64,000 nucleotides of DNA, from the NCBI GenBank assembly GCA_965213575.1, contig CBDBZN010000013.1:54725-118724 (forward strand), written 5' to 3'. The stretch comes from JAUHXS01 sp965213575 (lineage in GTDB: Bacteria; Bacteroidota; Bacteroidia; Chitinophagales; JAUHXS01). Positions 45,084 to 54,174 of the stretch are shown here, one piece after another. Numbering within the stretch: the first letter of the stretch is position 1; every line of letters begins with the position of its first letter. The notes beneath the pieces were generated by a model. That model was not told the DNA's origin. It saw only the letters and a program-made list of their open reading frames with translations, and did no database searches. The position numbers and the translations under genes were made by a program.

Positions 45084-45219
45084 TGACGATTTTAGATTTA
45101 CGAGGTACAATTATAAAAAATTTTAAATTTTAAGTTTTGAATTAAACCCATTTTGTCATGCTGAGCTTGTCGAAGCATCTTTTTTTTAAATGACGATTTT
45201 AGATTTGCGAATTACAATT
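45084..45219 (+). repeat. Two direct 29-base repeats with a dispersed element between them
   Basis: TGACGATTTTAGATTT starts both copies at 45084 and 45191; TACAATT ends both. Between them, at 45155-45179, lies GTCATGCTGAGCTTGTCGAA followed by GCATC, a type of sequence I recall as common in Bacteroidota intergenic regions. Confidence 0.6.
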
Positions 45220-45306
45220 CGGTAATTTCAAAATCCATAATCTTAAAAGCTTCTAATTTTCCAATCTATAATCTGTAATCTTTTGATTAATTCATGAACA
45301 AACCTT

Positions 45307-45396
45307 TTTCAAAATGTCACGATGAGGTTCTCGAATTATACATTTTGAAAAGCGATATAAAGAGAAGCTTTATGGTTCGAGTGCCTCACCGTGACA
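45307..45396. repeat. Nested inverted repeat, hairpin element
   Basis: Outer arms TGTCACGATGAGGTTCTCGAA (45315-45335) and its partner at 45376-45396 pair at 18 of 21 positions. A second perfect pair, TTTCAAAATG at 45307-45316 and CATTTTGAAA at 45341-45350, overlaps the left arm, so two alternative folds are possible. Confidence 0.65.
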
Positions 45397-45595
45397 GCTT
45401 CTGAATCGGTTAATAAACACTTTCCATAACAGTTTCTAAGTTAATACTCGTAAAATAACAGGCTCTTATGAAAACTCAAGTTATATAATTCAGATATTAA
45501 AAAATTTGTAATCTGTAATCTTTCAATCTTTTAATTTCCCCAATCTTGAAATCTTAAAATAAAAAATTAAAAATTCATCATTGAATAAAAACTAC

Positions 45596-45603
45596 TACCT
45601 TTG
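45596..45603 (+). promoter_or_regulatory. Putative -7 element of the DEAD-box helicase gene
   Basis: TACCTTTG fits TAnnTTTG exactly and lies 22 bases before the TTG start at 45626. The -33 position reads TTC. Confidence 0.55.
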
Positions 45604-45625
45604 CGGTTCACATAACTAAATATTC

Positions 45626-47377
45626 TTGGACAACTTTTCACAACTGGGCCTTTCGGAAGATATTCTGAAAGCACTTCCTGAATTAAACATTGAATCTCCT
45701 ACAGAAATTCAAAAGCAAGCGATTCCGCTTTTATTAAAAGAAAATAAAGATTTAATAGGTTTAGCACAAACCGGTACCGGCAAAACTGCTGCTTTCGGAT
45801 TGCCTCTTTTACAAAAAATTGACCTTAATCAAAAAGCCACACAAGGCATCGTGGTAGCGCCAACCAGGGAGCTTGGACAACAGATAGCCACTCAGCTAGA
45901 GCATTTTTCTAAATATATCAAAGGGTTGAACGTAACAGTGGTATATGGTGGGGCAGCTATCGTTAATCAAATCAAAGACTTAAAAAGAAATCCACAGATC
46001 GTTGTGGGTACGCCGGGACGGTTATTGGATTTGATTAACAGAAAAGCATTGCGATTGGGCGATATTAAATACGTGGTATTTGATGAGGCTGACGAGATGT
46101 TAAGCATGGGTTTTCAAGAAGATATTGATAAAATATTAAGTTATTGTCCTGAAAATATTACCACTTGGCTTTTTTCAGCTACGATGCCAAGAGAGATTAG
46201 AGAGATCGTTGATAAATATATGACTAATCCTCATGAAGTATCTGTAAGCTCAGGTGACAAAACCAATAAAAATATTGACCATCAATATGCAGTCATTAAT
46301 CCGCATGATAAGGAAGAAGGATTAAAAAGATTTTTAGATCTATATCCGGATATGCGAGGTATTATTTTCTGTCGTACCAAAGCTGGTGCACAAAAATTAG
46401 CAGATGAATTGTATAAAAAAGGATTTAACATCGCAGCACTTCATGGCGATTTGAGCCAGGCCCAGCGAGATCGTGTGATGAAAAAGTTCAAAGCTCACGG
46501 GCTTCAAGCATTGGTGGCTACAGACGTGGCTGCGAGGGGAATTGATGTGAATGACTTAACACATGTTTTTCACCATATGTTACCTGATGACAATACTTAC
46601 TATACCCATCGTAGTGGTAGAACTGCCAGAGCGGGGAAAAAGGGCATTTCAATTGCATTAGTTGCCGGAAAAGATATCAGAAAGATCCCTTATCTAGAAA
46701 GGATGCTAAATATAAATTTTACTAAAATAGATATCCCGCAAGCGAAAGATATTCAATCTAATACAGTAAAATCTTTAGTAGATAAAATTAAAGAACAGAA
46801 AGATACTGCTAGTAAAATTGATCAAGACTTGCTTAAATATGCTTTCAACCAATTTGAAGAATTCTCTAAGGAAGATTTGATCAAGAAAATATTAAGTAAA
46901 GAGCTTACTAATATGGATGATAACGATACTAGAGATTTAAATGCACCTCAAAACAACAGAGATCGTAAAGAAAGAAACAGAAAAGAAAGCCGTGGCTCTG
47001 AAAAAGGCCGCTCAGACAGGAGTACTTCTGACCGAAGAAGCAATCCTGATAAAGAACGCTTTTTTATTAATGTTGGCAAGATGGACGATGCTACTAAAGA
47101 AGACCTGGTTAATTTAATAACTGACGCAGTTGGAATAAAAAGCTCTGAAGTAAGTGAAATCACTTTATTGGATAAACATGCTTATTTTAATGTAGATAAA
47201 AAAGTAGCTAAAAAAGTTACTACTAGCTTCAAAGGATTCTATGTTAACGACAGAGAAATAAGAGTTAATAAAGATGAAGACGGAGGCCGGCGCAGTCGCT
47301 CATCATCATCTCCAAAATCAGGCCGTGAAAGAAGTTTCGGCAAAAAAGATAATAGGCCACGTAAGAGGAAGCAATAG
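45626..47377 (+). CDS. DEAD-box RNA helicase with DbpA-type RNA-binding domain
   Basis: A 583-residue helicase. Core motifs are complete: Q motif (SPTEIQKQAIP), Walker A AQTGTGKTAAFGLPL, PTRELGQQ, VFDEADEMLSMGFQ, FSATMP, ALVATDVAARGIDV and HRSGRTARAG. A linker follows, then a basic/acidic low-complexity stretch (about 440-480), and a DbpA-like RNA-binding fold (RFFINVGKMDDATKEDLVNL to FYVNDREIRVNKDE). The C-terminal tail is basic (SGRERSFGKKDNRPRKRK). Likely roles are ribosome assembly and cold adaptation. The start is TTG; the frame has a stop just upstream, and the family start fits it. Confidence 0.93.
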   Translation: MDNFSQLGLSEDILKALPELNIESPTEIQKQAIPLLLKENKDLIGLAQTGTGKTAAFGLPLLQKIDLNQKATQGIVVAPTRELGQQIATQLEHFSKYIKGLNVTVVYGGAAIVNQIKDLKRNPQIVVGTPGRLLDLINRKALRLGDIKYVVFDEADEMLSMGFQEDIDKILSYCPENITTWLFSATMPREIREIVDKYMTNPHEVSVSSGDKTNKNIDHQYAVINPHDKEEGLKRFLDLYPDMRGIIFCRTKAGAQKLADELYKKGFNIAALHGDLSQAQRDRVMKKFKAHGLQALVATDVAARGIDVNDLTHVFHHMLPDDNTYYTHRSGRTARAGKKGISIALVAGKDIRKIPYLERMLNINFTKIDIPQAKDIQSNTVKSLVDKIKEQKDTASKIDQDLLKYAFNQFEEFSKEDLIKKILSKELTNMDDNDTRDLNAPQNNRDRKERNRKESRGSEKGRSDRSTSDRRSNPDKERFFINVGKMDDATKEDLVNLITDAVGIKSSEVSEITLLDKHAYFNVDKKVAKKVTTSFKGFYVNDREIRVNKDEDGGRRSRSSSSPKSGRERSFGKKDNRPRKRKQ

Positions 47378-47597
47378 TCTTTAGATTTAATGTTGAATGT
47401 TGAATTTTAAATGTAGAGTGTAGAAAAATTTAGAATTATTAGTTAATAGTTTAGCAGCAGCCAAAAGCAATAGCTTATTATAATTTATAATTTTTCAATC
47501 TGCAATCTGTAATTTTATAATCTCTCAAGAGCAGCAGGAAATATTAATTTCATTAATATTTAACATTCAAAATTAGAAATTCATAAATATCGCTGGC

Positions 47598-48641
47598 ATG
47601 AAAATTGTTGAAAAACAAATCATGGATCAGTCAGCACAACTCCCTCCATCACTAGTTTATGTGTCTTCCAGTGAGCCCGGATTTACAAGAAAAAAGTGGG
47701 GTAAGGGTTTTATTTATGTATGTGACAAGGGAGAGAAAATAGGCGATAAGCAAATTATTCAACGGATCAAAAAATTTGTTATTCCTCCTATCTGGGATAA
47801 GGTGTGGATATGTAAAAAGGATAATGGACATCTTCAAGTAACCGGAAAAGACCTTAAAAATAGAACCCAATATATTTATCATCCTCTTTGGAATGAGTTT
47901 CAGCAACAATCTAAATTCAGGAGAATGGTTGAATTTGGCTATCAATTATCAGATCTAAGACTGAAGTTAAATCATGATTTATCGCTTAAGGGTTGGCCGC
48001 AGCGTAAGGTTTTGGCATTAGTAGTGAAGCTTTTAGACGAATATTATATCCGAATAGGCAATAAATTTTATGAACGCAATAATCACACTTACGGGCTTAC
48101 GACGCTCAGAAGAAAACACTTAGATTTTCACCATGGAAAACTTGAGCTTTCCTATAAAGCAAAAAGTAATAAATATAGAAACATAACTATTGATAATCCT
48201 AAGTTAAAACGGTTGGTTAAGAACGTTTCTCAGTTACCCGGATATGAAGTTTTCAAATACTTAGATGAAAATAAACACCGAAAGTCATTAGATTCAGGAG
48301 ATGTAAATGAATATATAAGAGAGCTTACCGGAAATCACTTTTCTGCTAAAGATTTTAGGACATGGGGAGGAACTGTGCTATCAATTGACTATTACGAGGA
48401 TGCATTAGATGACATTAAAAAGCATCCTGCTAGAAAACTAGAAACAGCTATCATCAAAAGAGTAGCACAAACATTAGGCAATACTGTGGCTATTTGCAGA
48501 GACTACTATATGCATCCGAAAGTTCTAGAGGTGTTGGTAAATGGTGATTTAGAAGAGTATAAAAAGCTCAATTTAAAAGGCCTGGATCGCTTATCTGAAC
48601 TTTCAGAGAGCGAAAAAGCTGTTTTGAAGATTATACAGTAA
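47598..48641 (+). CDS. Type IB DNA topoisomerase
   Basis: A 347-residue eukaryotic/poxvirus-like topoisomerase IB, found in some bacteria. The N-terminal part has GKGFIYVCDKGEKI and RIKKFVIPPIWDKVWIC. Active-site residues are seen in YYIRIGN (Arg), TLRRKHL (Lys), SAKDFRTWGGT (Arg/His position) and the nucleophilic tyrosine in AICRDYYMHPKVLE near residue 307. It relaxes positive and negative supercoils without ATP. Its neighbours are unrelated housekeeping genes. The ATG at 47598 is used; Met9 is an alternative. Confidence 0.93.
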   Translation: MKIVEKQIMDQSAQLPPSLVYVSSSEPGFTRKKWGKGFIYVCDKGEKIGDKQIIQRIKKFVIPPIWDKVWICKKDNGHLQVTGKDLKNRTQYIYHPLWNEFQQQSKFRRMVEFGYQLSDLRLKLNHDLSLKGWPQRKVLALVVKLLDEYYIRIGNKFYERNNHTYGLTTLRRKHLDFHHGKLELSYKAKSNKYRNITIDNPKLKRLVKNVSQLPGYEVFKYLDENKHRKSLDSGDVNEYIRELTGNHFSAKDFRTWGGTVLSIDYYEDALDDIKKHPARKLETAIIKRVAQTLGNTVAICRDYYMHPKVLEVLVNGDLEEYKKLNLKGLDRLSELSESEKAVLKIIQ

Positions 48642-48651
48642 CAATTTCTAA

Positions 48652-48708
48652 TTTAGAATTTACAATTATTAGTTTATAAATTAGTAACTATTAATTCTAA
48701 ATTCTAAA
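48652..48708. repeat. Perfect 11-base inverted repeat
   Basis: TTTAGAATTTA (48652-48662) and TAAATTCTAAA (48698-48708) are perfect reverse complements around 35 bases. It ends three bases before the ATG of the next gene, so it could hide or regulate the ribosome-binding region. Low-complexity AT sequence also makes chance matches likely. Confidence 0.4.
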
Positions 48709-48711
48709 CTG

Positions 48712-49923
48712 ATGAGAGTAGCAGTAATTGGTGGCGGTGCAGCAGGTTTTTTTGCAGCTATTTCTTGTAAAACACATCATCCCGATGCTGCCGTTATAAT
48801 TTTTGAAAAATCTACTAAACTTCTATCTAAAGTAAAAGTTTCCGGAGGTGGTAGGTGCAATGTGACACATGCTTGTTTTAATAATACTCAATTATCTAAA
48901 TATTATCCGAGAGGCGAAAAACAACTTAAAAAAGTTTTTAATCAATTTAATGTTATAAATACGGTCAATTGGTTTGAACAAAGAGGAGTGAAATTAAAGA
49001 CTGAAGCGGATAACAGGATGTTTCCTGTAACAGATGATTCTCAAACAATCATTGATTGTTTATTAATAGAAATTCGTAAGCTTAATGTAAGAGTAGAAAC
49101 GAAAGCTATTATGCAAAAAGTTGAAAAAATAGATAGTGGATTTAAACTACTTATTAATAATAATTCCCAACACTTTGATAAAGTAATTATAGCTACAGGA
49201 GGAGGAAATAAAATATCTGATTATGATTGGTTAAAAAACCTAGGACATCATATTGAAAATCCTGTTCCGTCGTTATTTACTTTTAATATGCCTGATGAGC
49301 CTATAAAACAGCTCATGGGTGTAGTTGCAGATCAGGTATTAGTTAAAATAAAAGGTATAAAACTCAAAAGTGAAGGTCCGTTATTAATAACACATTGGGG
49401 AATGAGCGGGCCTGCAATTTTAAAACTCTCTGCTTGGGGAGCAAGGATTCTAAATGACCTAAATTATAAATTTGAGGTATTGATTAATTGGGTAGGTGAG
49501 CAAAATGAAGAATTGGTTAAAAAAATGCTAGTAGATCAGGTAAATCAATCAGGATCTCGTAAATTAACCAATAAAAATCCTTTTCAACTTCCTAATAGGT
49601 TATGGTCTTTCTTATTAAATAAAATAGCAATAGATGAAGGGATAAATTGGAATCAATTGGGCAAAAAGAACTTAAATAGATTAGTAAATGTTCTAGTTCA
49701 CGACACTTATAACGTGAAAGGAAAAACTACTTTTAAAGAAGAATTTGTTACTTGTGGTGGTGTGTCTTGGGCTGATGTAGATATTAATACCATGCAAAGC
49801 AAAGTATGTAAAAATTTATATTTTGCCGGTGAGGTCTTAGATGTAGATGGAATTACGGGAGGGTTTAACTTTCAAGCAGCGTGGACAACCGGATATATTG
49901 CCGGTAAACTTTTAGAATCATAG
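48712..49923 (+). CDS. HI0933-family NAD(P)/FAD-dependent oxidoreductase
   Basis: A 403-residue flavoprotein. The FAD Rossmann motif is VIGGGAAGFFAAI at the N-terminus, followed by the family signature VSGGGRCNVTHACFN, ATGGGNKISDYDWLKNLGHH, LFTFNMPDE, THWGMSGPAILKLSAWGAR, and the C-terminal FAGEVLDVDGITGGFNFQAA. The YhiN/HI0933 family has no well-established substrate. It starts 70 bases after the topoisomerase gene and ends one base before the metallophosphoesterase gene. Confidence 0.92.
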   Translation: MRVAVIGGGAAGFFAAISCKTHHPDAAVIIFEKSTKLLSKVKVSGGGRCNVTHACFNNTQLSKYYPRGEKQLKKVFNQFNVINTVNWFEQRGVKLKTEADNRMFPVTDDSQTIIDCLLIEIRKLNVRVETKAIMQKVEKIDSGFKLLINNNSQHFDKVIIATGGGNKISDYDWLKNLGHHIENPVPSLFTFNMPDEPIKQLMGVVADQVLVKIKGIKLKSEGPLLITHWGMSGPAILKLSAWGARILNDLNYKFEVLINWVGEQNEELVKKMLVDQVNQSGSRKLTNKNPFQLPNRLWSFLLNKIAIDEGINWNQLGKKNLNRLVNVLVHDTYNVKGKTTFKEEFVTCGGVSWADVDINTMQSKVCKNLYFAGEVLDVDGITGGFNFQAAWTTGYIAGKLLES

Positions 49924-49924
49924 T

Positions 49925-51163
49925 ATGCGGGCCGGGGTCTTAGTTTTTATTTCCATATTATTATTTATTGAAGTCTATGCTTATACTGGTTTACGATCCA
50001 TGTTGTCGCAAAATAAGCAGTTATTGGGATTGTGCTTATACGTCGCCATTTTAATATTTAGTATAACCGCAATTTTCTTATTTTTCCAACAGAACTCTAG
50101 AACTGTTTACATCCTTCCAAATCAACTGATCAACATTCTATTTGGTATTGCATTCGCCATTTTTATTGCCAAATTAATATTTGTGCTATTTCTTTTAATT
50201 ACAGATATTGTAAGGCCCATTCAATATGTGTTTGAAAAAGTTGTATATAACAGAGAATTAATCTCTTTTCCCTCTCGAAGAAAGTTTCTTGTTCATTTAG
50301 GAGTAGGCATAGCAGCTGTCCCATTTATATCTTTATTATATGGCGTGCTTAAAGGTAAATATGATTTTACAGTACATAGAACTACGATTAAATTTCCTGA
50401 CTTGCCTGAGGCTTTTGATGGATTTAAAATTGTACAAATATCGGATATACATTCGGGCAGTTTTGACAATAAAGAAGCAGTGCAAAAAGGAATTGATTTA
50501 ATTCAAGCGCAGCAAGGAGATGTGATTTTATTTACCGGCGACCTGGTTAATAATTTTGCTGAAGAGATTGTACCGTATATTTCCATGTTTAAAAATTTAG
50601 AAGCCCCAATGGGTAAGTTTTCTGTACTGGGAAATCATGATTATGGAGATTATGTAGCTTGGCCTACCGTTCAAGCTAAAATTAAAAACTTGCAGACTGT
50701 TATTAGCCATAATGAATCCATGGGCTTTAAAATGCTCAACAATGATAGTGTACAACTTAAAAAAGGCGAAGCATCTATCACGATTGCAGGTGTTGAAAAC
50801 TGGGGACTGCCACCTTTCCCGCAAAAAGGTGATTTGAATAAAGCATTAGAGAAAGTCAGTAAAGATGATTTTTGTGTGCTAATGTCTCATGATCCATCTC
50901 ATTGGGATGCGCAAATCAAAAAGTATCCTAAAAAAGTTAATCTTACCTTGAGTGGACATACGCATGGAATGCAATTCGGTATAGAAATACCCGGATTTAA
51001 ATGGAGCCCGGTAAAATACAAGTATCCTAATTGGGCCGGACTATACGAGGATACAAAACAATATCTTTACGTAAATAGAGGCTTCGGATTTTTAGGCTTC
51101 CCGGGTAGGGCAGGTATATGGCCGGAGGTATCGGTTATAGAGCTTAGGAAAGGTGATTCGTAG
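49925..51163 (+). CDS. Membrane-anchored metallophosphoesterase
   Basis: A 412-residue protein. The first 145 residues contain about four hydrophobic helices (VLVFISILLFIEVYAY, LCLYVAILIFSITAIFLF, AFAIFIAKLIFVLFLLI, VHLGVGIAAVPFISLLYG). The catalytic domain then shows all calcineurin-like metal motifs: VQISDIHSGSF, LFTGDLVNN, VLGNHDYGD, LMSHDPSHW and LSGHTHGMQFG. Similar enzymes include YkuE, which may act on UDP-sugars; the substrate here is unknown. It is one base downstream of the flavoprotein gene, so the two are probably co-transcribed. Confidence 0.93.
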   Translation: MRAGVLVFISILLFIEVYAYTGLRSMLSQNKQLLGLCLYVAILIFSITAIFLFFQQNSRTVYILPNQLINILFGIAFAIFIAKLIFVLFLLITDIVRPIQYVFEKVVYNRELISFPSRRKFLVHLGVGIAAVPFISLLYGVLKGKYDFTVHRTTIKFPDLPEAFDGFKIVQISDIHSGSFDNKEAVQKGIDLIQAQQGDVILFTGDLVNNFAEEIVPYISMFKNLEAPMGKFSVLGNHDYGDYVAWPTVQAKIKNLQTVISHNESMGFKMLNNDSVQLKKGEASITIAGVENWGLPPFPQKGDLNKALEKVSKDDFCVLMSHDPSHWDAQIKKYPKKVNLTLSGHTHGMQFGIEIPGFKWSPVKYKYPNWAGLYEDTKQYLYVNRGFGFLGFPGRAGIWPEVSVIELRKGDS

Positions 51164-51181
51164 CTGCTGAGGTAAACTTAC

Positions 51182-52810
51182 TTACTTTACCGCTACCTGA
51201 TAAATATCTTTACGATTCTCCGTAAATCTTTCATCTGATATATACTCATCATAAGTCATGAGTTTATCCAAATGTCCACTCGGGCCAACTTCTATAATTC
51301 TGTTTGCGACTGTTTGAGTAAATTCATGGTCATGGGACGTGAATAAAACAGTTCCCGGAAAATCTTTAAGGGAATTGTTTAATGCAGTGATAGATTCCAA
51401 GTCTAAGTGATTCGTTGGCTCATCTAAGATCAATACATTGGCATTAGCCAGCATCATTTTAGAAAGCATACATCTCACTTTCTCTCCACCCGACAATACA
51501 CTTGATTTTTTAAGTACTTCTTCTCCCGAAAATAACATTTTACCCAAAAAGCCTCTGATATAAACTTCATCTTTTTCCTTTTCAGAAAATTGCCTTAACC
51601 AATCAATTAAGTTCATGTCTGTGTTAAAATATTCTGAATTTTCATTTGGTAAATAAGCAGTTGTGATCGTTTGTCCAAATGTAAATTCTCCTGAATCGGC
51701 TTTTACTTCGCCCGCTAAAATTTTAAAAAGGGTAGTAATGGTCAATCCTTCTTTACTTATGAATGCAATTTTATCTCCTTTATTTACCGTAAAACTGAGA
51801 TTCTCAAACAATGTTTCTCCTTCTCTGGCAGCAGATAAACTTCTTACATCTAAAATATCGTTTCCTGCTTCTCGCTCTTGTTGAAAAATAATGCCCGGAT
51901 ATTTTCTATTAGACGGCTGGATGTCTTCCACATTAATTTTCTCCAATAATTTCTTTTTGCTGGTCGCCTGGCGTGATTTAGAAGCATTCGCACTAAATCG
52001 GCTGATGAATTCTTGTAATTCTTTTCTACGATCTTCTGCCTTTTTATTTGCTGATTGTCTTTGCCTTAACGCAAGTTGGCTGGATTGATACCAAAAAGTA
52101 TAGTTGCCGGTGTATGCTTTCACTTTTCCGAAATCTATGTCGACAATATGAGTACAAACAGTATCTAAAAAATGTCTGTCGTGAGATACTACAATTACTG
52201 TATTTTTAAAATCTAATAAGAAATCTTCTAGCCAAGTAACGGTTGCTAGATCTAAATCATTGGTAGGCTCATCGAGAATCAATATATCGGGATTGCCAAA
52301 TAGTGCTTGAGCTAATAATACCCTTACTTTTTGGCCTCCATCCAATTCTTTCATTAACTTATAATGATCCGCTTCGTCAATACCAAGATTGCTTAGCAGT
52401 GCAGCAGCATTGGGTTCTGCGTTCCAGCCATCCATTTCACCAAATTCAGCTTCTAAATCGCCAACTTTAATTCCATCTGCATCTGTAAAAGGTTGCTTGG
52501 CATATAATTCATTTTTTTGCTGAATGTTATTCCATAAAGCTTTATGTCCCATTAAAACAGTATCCAGAACGGTGTTTTCATCAAACTCAAAGTGATTTTG
52601 TTTCAATACAGCCATCCGTTTCCCGGGTTCTATATCTACTTTACCTGTATTAGAATCCATTTCGCCCGACAAAATCTTAAGAAAGGTTGACTTGCCTGCT
52701 CCATTCGCACCAATCACTCCATAGCAATTGCCATTGGTAAAAGTAATATTTACTTCATCAAATAAAACACGTTTGCCGAATTGTAGGGTTACATTATTTA
52801 CTGTAATCAT
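51182..52810 (-). CDS. ABC-F family ATPase (YbiT-like)
   Basis: A 542-residue soluble protein with two ABC domains and no membrane domain. Domain 1: GVIGANGAGKSTFLKIL, signature ELDGGQKVRVLLAQAL, ILDEPTNDLD. Domain 2: FISKEGLTITTLFKILAG (Walker A-like but altered; the usual GxxGxGKS is not kept), LSGGEKVRCMLSKMM, ILDEPTNHLD. A linker rich in Arg/Lys helix sits between them. ABC-F proteins bind ribosomes to modulate translation or confer resistance; YbiT-like members are general. The altered Walker A in domain 2 is a known YbiT-type trait. The start is supported by a nearby -7 element. Confidence 0.9.
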   Translation of the reverse strand: MITVNNVTLQFGKRVLFDEVNITFTNGNCYGVIGANGAGKSTFLKILSGEMDSNTGKVDIEPGKRMAVLKQNHFEFDENTVLDTVLMGHKALWNNIQQKNELYAKQPFTDADGIKVGDLEAEFGEMDGWNAEPNAAALLSNLGIDEADHYKLMKELDGGQKVRVLLAQALFGNPDILILDEPTNDLDLATVTWLEDFLLDFKNTVIVVSHDRHFLDTVCTHIVDIDFGKVKAYTGNYTFWYQSSQLALRQRQSANKKAEDRRKELQEFISRFSANASKSRQATSKKKLLEKINVEDIQPSNRKYPGIIFQQEREAGNDILDVRSLSAAREGETLFENLSFTVNKGDKIAFISKEGLTITTLFKILAGEVKADSGEFTFGQTITTAYLPNENSEYFNTDMNLIDWLRQFSEKEKDEVYIRGFLGKMLFSGEEVLKKSSVLSGGEKVRCMLSKMMLANANVLILDEPTNHLDLESITALNNSLKDFPGTVLFTSHDHEFTQTVANRIIEVGPSGHLDKLMTYDEYISDERFTENRKDIYQVAVK

Positions 52811-52833
52811 GAAAATTAATTTGTAATGAGTTA

Positions 52834-52841
52834 CAAAATTA
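52834..52841 (-). promoter_or_regulatory. Putative -7 element of the ABC-F gene
   Basis: On the minus strand TAATTTTG fits TAnnTTTG exactly, 23 bases before the ATG at 52810. No TTG is found at -33. Confidence 0.45.
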
Positions 52842-52906
52842 ATATATGCAAAGGAAAAACTTAATAAAAAATGGTTTTATATCTTAAGATTATTAATAAT
52901 AGCCTT

Positions 52907-54172
52907 TCAATAGTTTTGGAAAAATTTGATATTATCTAAAACAATCTTAGTCGCCCCTGTATGTTGCATTACATAATTTTTACAAACATCTTGAGCACTA
53001 TTTAGTAATTCAGCATCAGATAATAACGAAGCAAGGATTTTTTCTAATCCAGAAACATCACTAAATGTAAAAGCTCCTGCTATATTTAACAAATCATTAG
53101 CTTCTTTAAAATTTTGATATTTAGGCCCAAAAATAGAGGGTGCGCCATAGACAGATGATTCTAAAATATTGTGTATGCCATGATTAAACCCACCACCGAT
53201 GATAGAAAATTGGCCATATTGATAAATATCTCCTAATAATCCAATTTTATCAATGATTAACACCTGACATTGCGCTGAAGATTTAGATTCAAAAGCAGAG
53301 TACAACACAGTTGGCAATATTTCAGTAAATAAATTTTTTACTCTTTGAACATTTTGATGGTCCACCTCATGGGGTGCAATGATGATTTTATAATTTTTAA
53401 AAAGGGAAATATTTCGACGCAAAATATCTCTTAGCATCTGCTCTTCAGCTTTCCAACTACTTCCTACCACTAGTAATGGTTGATCACCTTTAAATTTTTC
53501 AATGATCGGAAGTTGCTTAGGTTGCTGCTGCGTTACTCGATCAAATCGTGTATCGCCTGCTATTAAAATATTATGTATCCCATTATTTTTTAGCAACTTA
53601 TAAGAATCCTCATCTTGTAGAAAAATGGAAGTATAGAGTTTTAATAATTTTAACGCCGGTTTTCCATACCACTGGAAGAAAAATTGGTTTTCTCTAAACT
53701 TTGCGGAGATTAAATAAGTAAGAATATTTCTATTGTGTAGGATTTGTATGTAGTTAAACCAAAATTCATATTTTACGAATATAGCTATGTCAGGCTTAAC
53801 GATTTTTATAAATTTTTTTGCATTTTTTTGTGTGTCTAAAGGCAGATAAAAAACATGATCAGCATGCACGTAATCTTTTCTAATTTCATATCCGGAAGGA
53901 GAGAAGAAGGTTAATAAAATTTTATAAGCAGGGTGTTTTTTTTTAATCTCTTCTAATACAGGTCTTCCTTGCTCAAATTCGCCAAGTGAAGCGCAATGCA
54001 TCCAAATAATTTTTTCTGTATTAGGTTGAAATGCTTTAGATAAGGAATCGAAAATATTCTTTCTAGCATACAACCATTTCTTTGCTTTTAGATTGGTAAA
54101 TGAAGCAATGACTGCTGCGACGTAATATATTTTGATAAATAAATTATAAGCTACTTTAAAAATAAAATCCAT
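52907..54172 (-). CDS. waaA: 3-deoxy-D-manno-octulosonic acid (Kdo) transferase
   Basis: A 421-residue WaaA/KdtA that adds Kdo to lipid A precursor in LPS synthesis. The N-terminus has a membrane-anchor helix and a Kdo-transferase start (ARKNIFDSLSKAF); MHCASLGEFEQGRPVLEEI and LTFFSPSGYEIRKD carry the acceptor side. The donor side shows VGSSWKAEEQMLRDIL, APHEVDHQNV, IIGGGFNHGIHNILES and IFGPKYQNFKEANDL. Length matches the family. It lies two bases downstream of a barrel-protein gene on the same strand. Confidence 0.95.
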   Translation of the reverse strand: MDFIFKVAYNLFIKIYYVAAVIASFTNLKAKKWLYARKNIFDSLSKAFQPNTEKIIWMHCASLGEFEQGRPVLEEIKKKHPAYKILLTFFSPSGYEIRKDYVHADHVFYLPLDTQKNAKKFIKIVKPDIAIFVKYEFWFNYIQILHNRNILTYLISAKFRENQFFFQWYGKPALKLLKLYTSIFLQDEDSYKLLKNNGIHNILIAGDTRFDRVTQQQPKQLPIIEKFKGDQPLLVVGSSWKAEEQMLRDILRRNISLFKNYKIIIAPHEVDHQNVQRVKNLFTEILPTVLYSAFESKSSAQCQVLIIDKIGLLGDIYQYGQFSIIGGGFNHGIHNILESSVYGAPSIFGPKYQNFKEANDLLNIAGAFTFSDVSGLEKILASLLSDAELLNSAQDVCKNYVMQHTGATKIVLDNIKFFQNY

Positions 54173-54174
54173 CT

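Larger units (their letters stand above)
45078..45625. other. 548-base repeat-rich spacer
   Basis: No gene is visible. It holds a 29-base direct repeat (45084-45112 and 45191-45219, 26 of 29 equal), the element GTCATGCTGAGCTTGTCGAA at 45155-45174, a large inverted repeat at 45307-45396 and simple AT-rich tracts built from AATCTGTAATCTTT-like units. Confidence 0.6.
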
